NCBI GenBank assembly: GCA_020634435.1
Contig: JACKBS010000005.1
Location: 930,001 to 994,000 of the forward strand
Length of the DNA: 64,000 nucleotides
Source of the DNA: Ardenticatenaceae bacterium
GTDB taxonomy: Bacteria; Chloroflexota; Anaerolineae; Promineifilales; Promineifilaceae
Reading direction: 5' to 3'
In this document: positions 8,085-16,266 of the stretch, piece by piece
Position numbering within the stretch: position 1 is the first letter of the stretch
How the letters are laid out: every line of letters starts with the position of its first letter
The notes under the pieces: model-generated
What the model was told of the DNA's origin: nothing
The model's input: only the letters and a program-made list of their open reading frames with translations
Databases searched by the model: none
Made by a program: the position numbers and the translations under genes

Positions 8085-8768
8085 TTAGTAAGCTCCGTCC
8101 CCTTTTAAAACAACCGGAATAGTCCACAGCAAGATTTTGATGTCTAGCCAGACAGACCATTTGGTGATGTATTGCATATCCAAGGCGACGCGTTCGTCGT
8201 AAGTGGTGTTGGAACGGCCGCTTACCTGCCACAATCCCGTCAAACCTGGCATCACCCGCATCAACATGGGGGCATACGGCCCGTACTTGCTAATTTCATT
8301 GGGGGCGATGATGCGTGGTCCAATCATGGACATATCGCGGGTCAGCACATTTAGCAGCTGGGGCAGTTCGTCCAGACTAAACTTGCGCAATAGCTTGCCC
8401 ACGCGGGTTACACGCGGATCGCACTTCAATTTGTAATTTTTATTCAGCTCCTGCCGCAGCTTGGGATAGCGCGCCAGAATTTCGTCGCCATTCACGTACA
8501 TGGTACGGAACTTGAAGGCATTAAAAACACGGCCGTTCTGGCCCAACACCCGCCGACGATGAAAGATCGGTCCCGGTGAATCTAGCTTAACCAATACCGC
8601 CAAAAGGATGAATAGCGGTGCCAGCAGCAGAAGGCTGGGCAGCGTAACGGCGTAATCAAGCACCAGCTTGGCCACATGGTTGTACCGGGTTGCCCCCCCA
8701 TTTGTGATTTTGGTGGTATTTAGTTCCACGTTCACATTTTCCGGGAGCTGGTTTGTTTGGAGAATCAC
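8085..8768 (-). CDS. initiating sugar-1-phosphate transferase (WbaP/PglC-type)
   Basis: A 227-aa monotopic/bitopic membrane enzyme that moves a sugar phosphate onto undecaprenyl phosphate to start exopolysaccharide or glycan assembly. One hydrophobic segment (about residues 34-60) precedes the catalytic region, with 'KLDSPGPIFHRRR', 'FKFRTM' (86-90), 'LDELPQLLNV' and 'PGLTGLWQVSGR'. It lacks the extra four-helix N-terminal domain of long WcaJ/WbaP proteins. Translation probably starts at GTG 8766-8768 (AGGAG seven bases upstream). No glycosyltransferase cluster surrounds it, so the glycan is unknown. Confidence 0.88.
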   Translation of the reverse strand: MILQTNQLPENVNVELNTTKITNGGATRYNHVAKLVLDYAVTLPSLLLLAPLFILLAVLVKLDSPGPIFHRRRVLGQNGRVFNAFKFRTMYVNGDEILARYPKLRQELNKNYKLKCDPRVTRVGKLLRKFSLDELPQLLNVLTRDMSMIGPRIIAPNEISKYGPYAPMLMRVMPGLTGLWQVSGRSNTTYDERVALDMQYITKWSVWLDIKILLWTIPVVLKGDGAY

Positions 8769-8948
8769 CGATGTACTCCTACTTTAACTTGCTGCTATCT
8801 TGCAGGCTCTTTCTTGACTCTCTTGTAGAGTATAAGGGGCAACTTACGACCACACTTACCAAATCTTAATTTGGAGGAGTGCCAGGCAGGGGAAACTCAC
8901 CTGGAAATGGATTGGTTGTCAGGTAGTTTGTAAGGGGAATTTACGGGA

Positions 8949-9443
8949 CTATACGGCCGTTGCAACGGCCGTACAAAACAAAATCAGTGCAGCACAGGCC
9001 AGATTTAGCCATAACATCCGTTTTTCTCGTTGGTCTAGTTTGGCTTGCTCGGCTTGGGCTAGATTCGGCCGTTTTTCGGCGAGCAAAGCCAGTCGGTCGA
9101 TGGCGGGGTACAGCCCAAACTGTAAGTAAACCGTTGCCGCTGCCAGCAAGACAAAGGCGATGTGTTTCACCAGCATCGCCCAGGCCCACACGCTGTCGAT
9201 AGCTAGAAAGCCGTTGTAGTTGGCATCGTTGGTCATTTGCACAAAGCCGGTGATGAGCAGCAAGATAAGGCTGACGTTGGCCCACGGCGTCAGCCGCTTT
9301 TGCAGGGTGAGCCAGCTGTTATCGGCCACGGCACCTTGTTGGCGGGCAGGCCAGGCGGCGAGACCCATCAACACCAAACTGCCAAACCAGACGACAGTAG
9401 AGAGCAAATGAATCCAGTAAGAAGTAACAAGAATCCAGAACAT
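8949..9443 (-). CDS. CopD-like integral membrane protein
   Basis: A 164-aa protein with four predicted membrane helices (about residues 5-30, 52-70, 86-108, 143-163). The pattern, including an early 'WIHLLSTVVWFGS' and the 'VKHIAFVLL' helix, resembles the CopD/DUF2269 group of small membrane proteins, some linked to copper handling. The ATG (9441-9443) is only two bases after the stop of the upstream glycosidase-like gene and has no clear ribosome site, so it is probably translationally coupled to it. Function unproven. Confidence 0.65.
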   Translation of the reverse strand: MFWILVTSYWIHLLSTVVWFGSLVLMGLAAWPARQQGAVADNSWLTLQKRLTPWANVSLILLLITGFVQMTNDANYNGFLAIDSVWAWAMLVKHIAFVLLAAATVYLQFGLYPAIDRLALLAEKRPNLAQAEQAKLDQREKRMLWLNLACAALILFCTAVATAV

Positions 9444-9445
9444 AA

Positions 9446-10747
9446 TTATTTGGACATTGCCTTTAGTGCCAGGTAAGCCAGGCGCGGTGTACCATCTGGC
9501 AGGTCGATAGACCACCAATACTGCTCGTGTTCTTCGGGTGTCCAGGTGGCGTCTGCCATGTAGATGGTAAAAATGGGGCCAATCCAGGGCTGCCAGTTTT
9601 CTTTTGCCCATTGATAGGCACCAACCAGGTATTCTGCTTGCTGCTCTTCGGTGACGCCGTGCCAGGTGTAGGACGGATGCAGCTCTTGCCGCAAAATCCA
9701 GCCCGTCTCCAGAATAACGACCTGCTTGTCGGCGTCCCCATTGGCCACCATGATCTCCCGCATATCTTCTACATGGCGGAAGACGTTCCAGCGATGCCCG
9801 CCCCAAATTTCATTCAGTCCTTCTTCGGGAGCCAGTTCGGGCGGGGCTTTATAGCCTGGGGCATTCAGGCCGAGGGCGTCAAAGTAGTTAGCCGCACCCG
9901 CGTCGTACATGCCCTGCAAAAATTCATCATCGGGCATGGCGCGGGGCGGCTGGTCGCCCGTAGGGGCTAACCCGGCGGAAACAACAATCGCTTCGGGATC
10001 GGCCGCTTTGATGGCTTCGTAACAAACGCGCAACAGTTCAGTGTACTCGGGAGGGCTGGGGGATTGCTCGCCCCATTCCCGGCTGAGGTTCGGTTCGTTC
10101 CAGACTTGATACGCCTGAATCTGCCCTTTGTAACGGTCGGCCAGAGCAAAGCAAAAATCGCCAAAATCCTGGTAGTTGGCCGGTGGCTGATTTTGGGTGA
10201 TGGGTTTGTCAACCAGAGCCTGAACGCTCCACAATGGCTGGTGATCGATGCGGACGAGCAGGTTGAGGTTGGCTTCTTTGGCTTGCTGCACAATGCGGTC
10301 GGGTCGGTACCAGTTAAATTCGCCTTTGGCATTGCCTTCGATGTCGCGCCAGGCAAAGACCTGTTTGACCCAACCAAAGCCCATCTCTTGCACCATTTCC
10401 AGGTCGCGCGGCAGTACATCATCTACATGCCACCACTGGGAAAGGTGCACACCATATTCGGGGGAGTTGAAGAGCTGCCCAGCAGGAAGGGCAGGTGTGG
10501 GCGTGGGTACGGCCGTTCCGTTCACCACGACTTCAATTTCTGGCGGTGGTAGGGTGGCGGGCGCAACGACCGTTCCTGGCTGGCTGGTTTCTGGCGTATT
10601 TTCGGCTGGCGCACCGCCGCAAGCGGTGACGAGCAGCGTTAGCAAAAGAAAGACGAAGGTGTAGAGGAGCGGGTACTTGTGCTTCAAGAGTTTGAAAAGA
10701 GTGGGCGGCAATTCATCCATTGACGAATTGCCGCCCGGTTGGTGCAT
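9446..10747 (-). CDS. secreted glycosidase-like lipoprotein (clan GH-A fold), copy 1
   Basis: A 433-aa protein with a signal segment and lipobox Cys43 (VTAC), a Pro/Thr-rich linker to about residue 90, then a TIM-barrel domain. The clan-A acid/base motif 'VWNEPN' gives Glu218, and 'VILETGW' gives a candidate nucleophile Glu347. This resembles GH39/GH5-type beta-glycosidases; the substrate cannot be told. It belongs to a run of three related genes. Start choice is uncertain: the first ATG is 10745-10747, three bases after the upstream stop, and a second ATG (10718-10720) lies in the loop of a perfect 12-bp hairpin (10703-10736). The longer form is given. Confidence 0.78.
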   Translation of the reverse strand: MHQPGGNSSMDELPPTLFKLLKHKYPLLYTFVFLLLTLLVTACGGAPAENTPETSQPGTVVAPATLPPPEIEVVVNGTAVPTPTPALPAGQLFNSPEYGVHLSQWWHVDDVLPRDLEMVQEMGFGWVKQVFAWRDIEGNAKGEFNWYRPDRIVQQAKEANLNLLVRIDHQPLWSVQALVDKPITQNQPPANYQDFGDFCFALADRYKGQIQAYQVWNEPNLSREWGEQSPSPPEYTELLRVCYEAIKAADPEAIVVSAGLAPTGDQPPRAMPDDEFLQGMYDAGAANYFDALGLNAPGYKAPPELAPEEGLNEIWGGHRWNVFRHVEDMREIMVANGDADKQVVILETGWILRQELHPSYTWHGVTEEQQAEYLVGAYQWAKENWQPWIGPIFTIYMADATWTPEEHEQYWWSIDLPDGTPRLAYLALKAMSK

Positions 10748-10750
10748 GCT

Positions 10751-12058
10751 TTAGTCAGGTTTGGCCATGTCGGCGAGAGCGGCAAACGAGGGGCGTGGCA
10801 CACCATTCACATCCACGATGCTGTAAGGCACCGGGTCGTCTTGCGGGCCGCTGCCTTTGTTGCCAAAGTCGTAGTTGAACAGGAAGGCCAGCCAGACGTT
10901 GCCAGAATCGTGCATTTGCTGGTACGCCTGCACGATGTAGGTAGCCTGTTCTTCCAGCGTGTTGTCCTGGGCAAAGGAGAATCCTTCGGGCACCACATCA
11001 TACCCTTCGCTGCTGGCCCAACCGAACTCGGTCACGCACAGCTTCATGGTTGGGTCTACCGCCTGCACTTTTTGCGCATAGGTGTCGATTGTGGTTTTGA
11101 AGCTCCAGCTGTGATGGGGATTATCAAACGGGCCACGGAAAACGGCCGTTGCCGCCTCTGCCGTACTGCCTGCCTGATCAAACGCCACATCTGGGGCGAT
11201 GTTGTAGCCGTTGTGGTGTGCGCCTACACAGTCCGCGTAGTTGAGCAAACCAGCGGCCAAGGCCCGGTCGAGATACTCAAAGTCGTCGGCCCAGCGCACC
11301 CAGTCACCCGTGCCGGTGGGCGACAGCGCCCCGCTGATGACGATGATGTTCGGGTCCGCCGTTTTGATGGCGTTGTAAGCCACTTCAAGGAAGCGCACAT
11401 AATCTTCCGGGCTGATGCCGTTGGCCGTTTGCCATTCGCGGTCCAGATTTTGCTCATTCCATACCTCGATGGCATCAATCTGACCAGGGTGGCGATTAAT
11501 GAGCTCGGTGAGGAAAGCTGCATACTGGTTGTAGTCATCGGGCGGGCCGATGTGGTTGCCCGCGGCGCGTGTCCAATCGGGCGAACCCACAACGCTGACC
11601 ATGAGGTTGAGGTTGTGGTTGGCGGCTTCATCAATAACGCCATCATAGAAAAACCATTGGTCAGCATCGGGCGAGGGATGGACGAGCCACCACTGAATTT
11701 GCATTTTGACCCAATCCAAATCAAGCTGCCCTTTTACCGTGTCCATCGTGAAGATGGGATCGCCAACGGTAGCGTTGCCGTGCACCTGAACGCCGTAGCC
11801 AAACTTGTCGGCAGGCCACGGCCGTATTTTTGTTTCCACGACTTCTGGCTCAGCTGCGGATGCGTCTGAATCGGTGCCCGCTGCGCCGCCTTCTTCAACT
11901 ACCACAACCGGTGGTGGTGGCGGAGCAGTCGCTGTTGGAACTTCGCTAACTGTTGTGTCGGTGGTGTCGGACACGGCCGTTTCCGGCTCAGCGCCACCAC
12001 AGGCTACAACGAGAAGAAGAACGGCCGTAACCAAAAGTAACCATTTTATCTGTTTCAT
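10751..12058 (-). CDS. secreted glycosidase-like lipoprotein (clan GH-A fold), copy 2
   Basis: A 435-aa lipoprotein (lipobox VVAC, Cys20) with a long acidic and Pro/Val-rich linker (residues 21-80) and a TIM-barrel domain similar to its two neighbours. Candidate catalytic residues are Glu202 in 'EVWNEQN' and Glu344 in 'CVTEFGW'. The shared phrases 'NAIKTADPNIIVISGA' and 'NYADCVGAHHNG' tie it closely to the C-terminal domain of the 1010-aa protein upstream. The ATG has a GAGGT site upstream. It is transcribed toward copy 1 with a three-base gap, so the two are one operon. Confidence 0.8.
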   Translation of the reverse strand: MKQIKWLLLVTAVLLLVVACGGAEPETAVSDTTDTTVSEVPTATAPPPPPVVVVEEGGAAGTDSDASAAEPEVVETKIRPWPADKFGYGVQVHGNATVGDPIFTMDTVKGQLDLDWVKMQIQWWLVHPSPDADQWFFYDGVIDEAANHNLNLMVSVVGSPDWTRAAGNHIGPPDDYNQYAAFLTELINRHPGQIDAIEVWNEQNLDREWQTANGISPEDYVRFLEVAYNAIKTADPNIIVISGALSPTGTGDWVRWADDFEYLDRALAAGLLNYADCVGAHHNGYNIAPDVAFDQAGSTAEAATAVFRGPFDNPHHSWSFKTTIDTYAQKVQAVDPTMKLCVTEFGWASSEGYDVVPEGFSFAQDNTLEEQATYIVQAYQQMHDSGNVWLAFLFNYDFGNKGSGPQDDPVPYSIVDVNGVPRPSFAALADMAKPD

Positions 12059-12073
12059 AAAGGTACCTCACAC

Positions 12074-12116
12074 TAAAGAAAAGGCGCATTTTGCTTTCTT
12101 GCCACAAAATGCGCCT
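12074..12116 (-). terminator. terminator between glycosidase-like genes
   Basis: Perfect 12-bp stem AGGCGCATTTTG (82-93 of line 12001+) / CAAAATGCGCCT (12105-12116), followed on the minus strand by TTTTCTTT. It would end the transcript of the 1010-aa gene and separate it from the downstream two-gene unit. Confidence 0.8.
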
Positions 12117-12233
12117 GCTATTCTACTCTACGGGAATTGTTTCTAAAAGCGCTTTGTAAAAGCGGGAAAGTTCAAAAAGTTGAGCTAATTCTCCCGCTTT
12201 GCTTGAGCAAATCACGAAGATTTTGTGACTTAC

Positions 12234-15200
12234 CTAGCGCCCCATTACCTGAGCCAAAGTTTGACAGGACGGACAGCTGCCATTGTTACGAATCATGGCA
12301 TAACCCGCCTGCGGATCTTCACCCCAGGTAGTGAAATCTACATTAAACACAACGATTAGCCGCACCTTGCCTGAGTTGGCGGCAATGCTGACAGCTTCGG
12401 CCAGCCATTGGGCATGTTGGGCAACCGTTGTGTTGGCCGCCCAGGCAAAGCGCGAGGGGACCCCACCGTAATCTTCACCAGACAGGTAGCCCAGCTCGGT
12501 AAAGCAGACGGGCTTGCCCAGGGCTGCATACACGTTAAGCGTGGGCACAAGATACCAGCTGTAATGATCGCCAGCCGGATGGCCTGTTGTTTGCGATGGG
12601 GCGGTTGCCCCCGCGTTGTAGTGCGCACCAACGCAGTCCAGGTAGTTGGCGCCACCGGCGGCAGCCAGCCCTTGCATGTAGCGGCTGTCTGACCAAGCGT
12701 TGGTGCCGTTATCGAACCCGGTAGGCGCGGGCGCACCGCTGATCACCATTACGCTCGGATTAGCGGACTTGATGGCATTGTAAGCTGGAGCCAGCATATT
12801 GCTGACATAGGATGCCGGGTCGATTTGACCAGCGGGCCACTCAAAGTCGATATTCATCTCATTCCAGATTTCAATCGCATCGGGGCCAAGCGCGGCCACA
12901 CCGCCCAGGAACTGCACGTAGCTGGCGTAATCAATGCTGCTGGGGTAGGTGTTGGAACCAGGAATGCTAAGCAGCACTTTGAAGCCATTGGCATGGGCCT
13001 GCTGAATGCGCCCCGCCACCGCATCGGGCGAGTCGCCAGGACCCCATTTATGCTGGAATTTCACCCAGTTCATGCCTGCCGAGGCCATCAGCGTGGGATT
13101 GGCAAAGGTGTGTGTCTGCCCACCCAATTCAAAGGAGCCTGTGGCAACGGGAGGCGCGGATACGGGCGGCGGCACAGTGCCACCGCTGTCAGCCACAGTT
13201 GCCGGGTCTACTTCCACGACTTCCAGGCTACTCACGCTAAGATTCGCGTTCAGGTCGAGTAAGGTGGCGTAAATCCAACCTGGCTGGCCGTCCGCGGGCA
13301 TTACAATTTGAAGCCAGGTGGATTCTGCATTCCGGCCGGTAACTTGTACTTTGGTGCCTTGATTTAGACCACCAGCGATAATGCCATAGCCCAGGCCTGG
13401 CCCAACGCGCACATTGGCGCTGGCATTCACCACAGCATCAGCGTCGCCAGGGTCAAAGCTGGTGGTGGTGTTATTGGCGGGGATAACGGCCGTTTCCGTA
13501 TCGGGTCTCGCTTCGGCGGCAGTTTCCGCAACGGTAACGGTCACAGAATCCAGGGATGCCACGGCTTCACCCAGCGCAAATTCGGCGTTGATCGTGTAAC
13601 TGCCAGGAGCTTCTTCCCCGGCCCAGGCGAAAGTAAGATTGCTGCCGCTTTCGCTGGCCAAGACGCTGCCCGTGCTGTCCAGCACCGTCCAAACGATGGC
13701 TGCGCCGCTGGTTTCTGGGGCGGCGCTGGCTCCAGTGAAGGCTGCCAGGGCGGCGGCATAACCGTCTGCATCATTGACGCTGCCCAGGCCACGAACGGCC
13801 GCACCGCGCAGGTGGTAACGTTCGACCAAACCCAACCGGTTGTTGAGCGCGGCCGGATTGCCCAACCAGACATCATGGGTCTGGTCGTTCATCTGGTAGC
13901 TGTAGCGATAGGTCAGACTGCTGCCATCCCATTCCAGCGGCGAAGCATCACCAGAGAGGGCCAGTTCAACGGCCGTTCCGGGAGCTACTTCTTCGCTGCC
14001 TGAAACAAACTCAAGCTCGCCAAAGTTGGCCAATGCGTCGTCGTTGGACATGGCCAGGAAGGCATCGCCCACGCGATCGACGGCACCGGCTTCAACCAGC
14101 ATTGTCAGCTTGGTGCGATCCACCAGGCGGGTGGCCCAGTTGAGCATTTGCATGGCGGCCCCGTTGTCGCTGTAGGCGGTGGGGTCGAGCGGCATTTGTA
14201 CGTAAAGAATATCGGCAACCTGGCCAATAGCAGCCCAATCTTGCCCGGCGCTGTTCCAACGGCCGCCAGATTCTTGCGGCGTTCCCAGGGTCACGGCCAG
14301 AAGCAGATTCTGAGCGTGCAGCGCATCGCCCAGACTGTTGACAAAGGATGTGAAGGCCGCGGTTTGCGACTCGTTGACACCTTGATAATCCAGGTTGATG
14401 CCTGCGAACCCACCGGAAACGGCCGTGTTCACCAACGCGTTGATCTGGTTCATCTGGGCAGTGGAATCACCGAGGAAAGTGGATAGGGCGGTCTGGTCAA
14501 TGATGGCGCCTACGTTGGTGACATGCACCATCGTGGCAAACTCGCCCGAAGGCAGGGTAGCTACCTCACCATGCACTTCGCCAGTTTCACTCAAGGTCAG
14601 TGTCCCGGCCGTCAGTTCAGTGAGACTGGCCAGGGCAGCTTCGGGCAGCGTTTCTGCGGGCAGCAGCTCGGCGGCGACGGCCACGGTGTCTGGGCTGCCC
14701 GGCTCTAGCAAGGCAAAGGCCTGGTAAAGGTCGTGCTCTGGGGAAACAATCTGGCGGGTTTCAACATCGATCTGGCTGGGGATAAAGTGCCAGGTGCTGC
14801 CATCCGAGCCATAGAGATCGGCCATTTCAACGGCCGTTCCCGCCGGAACGTTAATGGCTACCTTGCCTTGCAGCGCGGTGCCATCGTGGTCTACTTTGTA
14901 AATGTTGCCGCGCAGAGTGGCATTGGTGGGCAACGCGCCCAGGCTGGCAGCTTCGGCTGCACTCAGACTGGTTACGTTCACCACGGCGCTGCTGTCGCTA
15001 ACCAAAACATCCACCTCACCCGGAATAGAGGGGTTGCTGGCAACTGTTGTTTCTGTTTCAGTGGGGGATGCTGTGGGGGTGTTTTCGGCGGTTGTGTCGC
15101 CGTCGCCGCCGCTCAACCGCTCTCCCAAAGAGATAGGCGGTAAAAACAGGGCGGCAATGATGAGGAGAACAACAACGACCACGCCGCCAATCAGGAATCC

Positions 15201-15266
15201 TGAGGCGCGTTTAGGTTGCTCTTCCATTTCTGAGGTGGTGTCTTCAGACGGCCGTTCCTCTTCCAT
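12234..15266 (-). CDS. membrane-anchored multidomain protein: GH18-like, SH3b and GH-A domains
   Basis: A 1010-aa surface protein. Order of parts: short cytoplasmic Glu-rich N-terminus; one membrane helix (about 23-43); Thr-rich linker; a GH18/SpoIID-associated-like barrel (about 245-495) with strand 'GFAGINLDYQGV' and 'DILYVQMPLD'; an Ig-like stretch (515-582); a bacterial SH3 domain (612-672, 'NVRVGPGLGYGII'); and a C-terminal clan-A glycosidase domain (708-1010) with Glu803 in 'IWNEMN' and Glu924 in 'CFTELGY'. The GH18 region has Asp-Tyr-Gln where chitinases have DxDxE, so it may bind rather than cut. GGAGG precedes the ATG. Likely targets are peptidoglycan or sheath glycans (inference). 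Confidence 0.82.
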   Translation of the reverse strand: MEEERPSEDTTSEMEEQPKRASGFLIGGVVVVVLLIIAALFLPPISLGERLSGGDGDTTAENTPTASPTETETTVASNPSIPGEVDVLVSDSSAVVNVTSLSAAEAASLGALPTNATLRGNIYKVDHDGTALQGKVAINVPAGTAVEMADLYGSDGSTWHFIPSQIDVETRQIVSPEHDLYQAFALLEPGSPDTVAVAAELLPAETLPEAALASLTELTAGTLTLSETGEVHGEVATLPSGEFATMVHVTNVGAIIDQTALSTFLGDSTAQMNQINALVNTAVSGGFAGINLDYQGVNESQTAAFTSFVNSLGDALHAQNLLLAVTLGTPQESGGRWNSAGQDWAAIGQVADILYVQMPLDPTAYSDNGAAMQMLNWATRLVDRTKLTMLVEAGAVDRVGDAFLAMSNDDALANFGELEFVSGSEEVAPGTAVELALSGDASPLEWDGSSLTYRYSYQMNDQTHDVWLGNPAALNNRLGLVERYHLRGAAVRGLGSVNDADGYAAALAAFTGASAAPETSGAAIVWTVLDSTGSVLASESGSNLTFAWAGEEAPGSYTINAEFALGEAVASLDSVTVTVAETAAEARPDTETAVIPANNTTTSFDPGDADAVVNASANVRVGPGLGYGIIAGGLNQGTKVQVTGRNAESTWLQIVMPADGQPGWIYATLLDLNANLSVSSLEVVEVDPATVADSGGTVPPPVSAPPVATGSFELGGQTHTFANPTLMASAGMNWVKFQHKWGPGDSPDAVAGRIQQAHANGFKVLLSIPGSNTYPSSIDYASYVQFLGGVAALGPDAIEIWNEMNIDFEWPAGQIDPASYVSNMLAPAYNAIKSANPSVMVISGAPAPTGFDNGTNAWSDSRYMQGLAAAGGANYLDCVGAHYNAGATAPSQTTGHPAGDHYSWYLVPTLNVYAALGKPVCFTELGYLSGEDYGGVPSRFAWAANTTVAQHAQWLAEAVSIAANSGKVRLIVVFNVDFTTWGEDPQAGYAMIRNNGSCPSCQTLAQVMGR

Positions 15267-15287
15267 AATTATTGAACCTCCATTGTC

Positions 15288-15509
15288 CTACAACTGCTGC
15301 CAGCACTTTTGTGGGTGGAGGGAAACGGCCGTTTTTAGGCGAGAGCTAACGGTTGCTGCCCATTGGGCAGGCTCGCGGCGACCTTGAAAATTCCCATCCT
15401 CTTCCCAAAAAAGCATACCAGGCTGGCAGCTTTGATCATTGTGTGACGGCTGATGATGTCTGTAAATTTCAGCCACACCTTTTGCCAAATACGGGCGGAC
15501 CGCATTCAT
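15288..15509 (-). CDS. possible small protein, unknown
   Basis: A 73-aa reading frame just upstream of, and on the same strand as, the 1010-aa gene. Its composition (Trp, Cys, Gln) and codon use look natural, but it has no ribosome site, no recognised domain and no homologue that I can name. It may be chance. Confidence 0.22.
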   Translation of the reverse strand: MNAVRPYLAKGVAEIYRHHQPSHNDQSCQPGMLFWEEDGNFQGRREPAQWAATVSSRLKTAVSLHPQKCWQQL

Positions 15510-15789
15510 GCAAAAAAGCGGCTTCTGAACGTACTGTTAGCAGGAAAATCGTTTCTGTCGATTGAGTTTCTGCTAATTGAATGCGCTAACGCTTCTTAAA
15601 AAGACGTTCATCATAAGCCGCTTGGGCGCTGACACTTCACTGGTGCCAGAGCGGCGGACATTCTAGCACAAGGTTGAAAAAGCAGGCAAACCAGGGGCGG
15701 GCATGGTTCTTTTTCGGAGGGGAATCATTGAGGAAACGTTAAGATTGGCGTTTAATGGAGAGACATTGTATTGCAGCGTCTCTACGTTC
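15510..15789. other. noncoding stretch between divergent genes
   Basis: About 280 bases with no convincing gene. I see weak inverted repeats (TTAGCAGGAAA / TTTCTGCTAA near 15538-15575 and an imperfect GCCGCTT hairpin near 15618-15655) but no riboswitch consensus. Confidence 0.5.
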
Positions 15790-15817
15790 TTGACAGGGAA
15801 ACGGCCGTTGTTATACT
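15790..15817 (+). promoter_or_regulatory. strong sigma70-type promoter for the SCP2 gene, with ACGGCCGT in the spacer
   Basis: TTGACA (15790-15795) and TATACT (15812-15817) are spaced by 16 bases. The palindrome ACGGCCGT occupies 15801-15808, exactly between the two hexamers. Confidence 0.75.
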
Positions 15818-15876
15818 CCTTTTATGCCGCAGTGCGTAATAATTCCCATTACCCAGTACGAATAAAGGAGTCAATT

Positions 15877-16200
15877 ATGACAACGCCAGCTGATATTTTT
15901 GCCAAAACCCCGCAAAACCTGATTGCTGAAAAGGCCGGCAGTATGAATGCCGCGGTTGCTTTTGATCTGTCCGGTGAAAATGGCGGTCAATGGACTGTAA
16001 AAATTGCCGATGGCAACTGCACCGTAGAAGAAGGTATCGCTGAAGGCGCTGACGCTACGATCAGCATGACCGGCAGCGACTACGTGGATATGATGACGGG
16101 CAAGCTCAACCCGATGATGGCCTTCATGGGGGGCAAAGTGAAAGTGAGCGGCGATCTGAACACTGTTATGAAGTTCCAGACGCTGTTTAAGATGAGCTAA
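15877..16200 (+). CDS. SCP2 sterol-carrier-like lipid-binding protein
   Basis: A 107-aa single-domain SCP2 protein. It has the typical pattern of an N-terminal helix, strands 'GGQWTVKIADGNCTVEEG', 'ADATISMTGSDYVDMMTGKL' (the conserved turn-helix), and 'GKVKVSGDLNTVMKF'. Such proteins bind hydrophobic ligands in a tunnel; the ligand here is unknown. The ATG at 15877 has AAAGGAG at 15864-15870; the frame is open upstream, but a promoter lies there. Its stop abuts the convergent-gap repeat at 16211. Confidence 0.88.
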   Translation: MTTPADIFAKTPQNLIAEKAGSMNAAVAFDLSGENGGQWTVKIADGNCTVEEGIAEGADATISMTGSDYVDMMTGKLNPMMAFMGGKVKVSGDLNTVMKFQTLFKMS

Positions 16201-16210
16201 ATTGAAGATG

Positions 16211-16266
16211 TAATTGAGTAATTGGGTAATTGAGTTATTGGCTCAATTACCCAATTTCTTAATTAC
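16211..16266. repeat. convergent-gap repeat, TAATTGGGTAATT family, copy 1
   Basis: Perfect 14-bp arms ATTGGGTAATTGAG (16221-16234) and CTCAATTACCCAAT (16242-16255). It fills the whole gap between the SCP2 stop and the stop of the convergent deaminase gene and overlaps the latter's stop codon. Related copies lie at 19751 and 39894. Confidence 0.85.

Noticed and set aside
15267..15876. Possible riboswitch or structured RNA between divergent genes
   Set aside because: CTGCCCATTGGGCAG and other palindromes are present, but I could not match a cyclic-di-GMP, SAM, cobalamin or TPP core.
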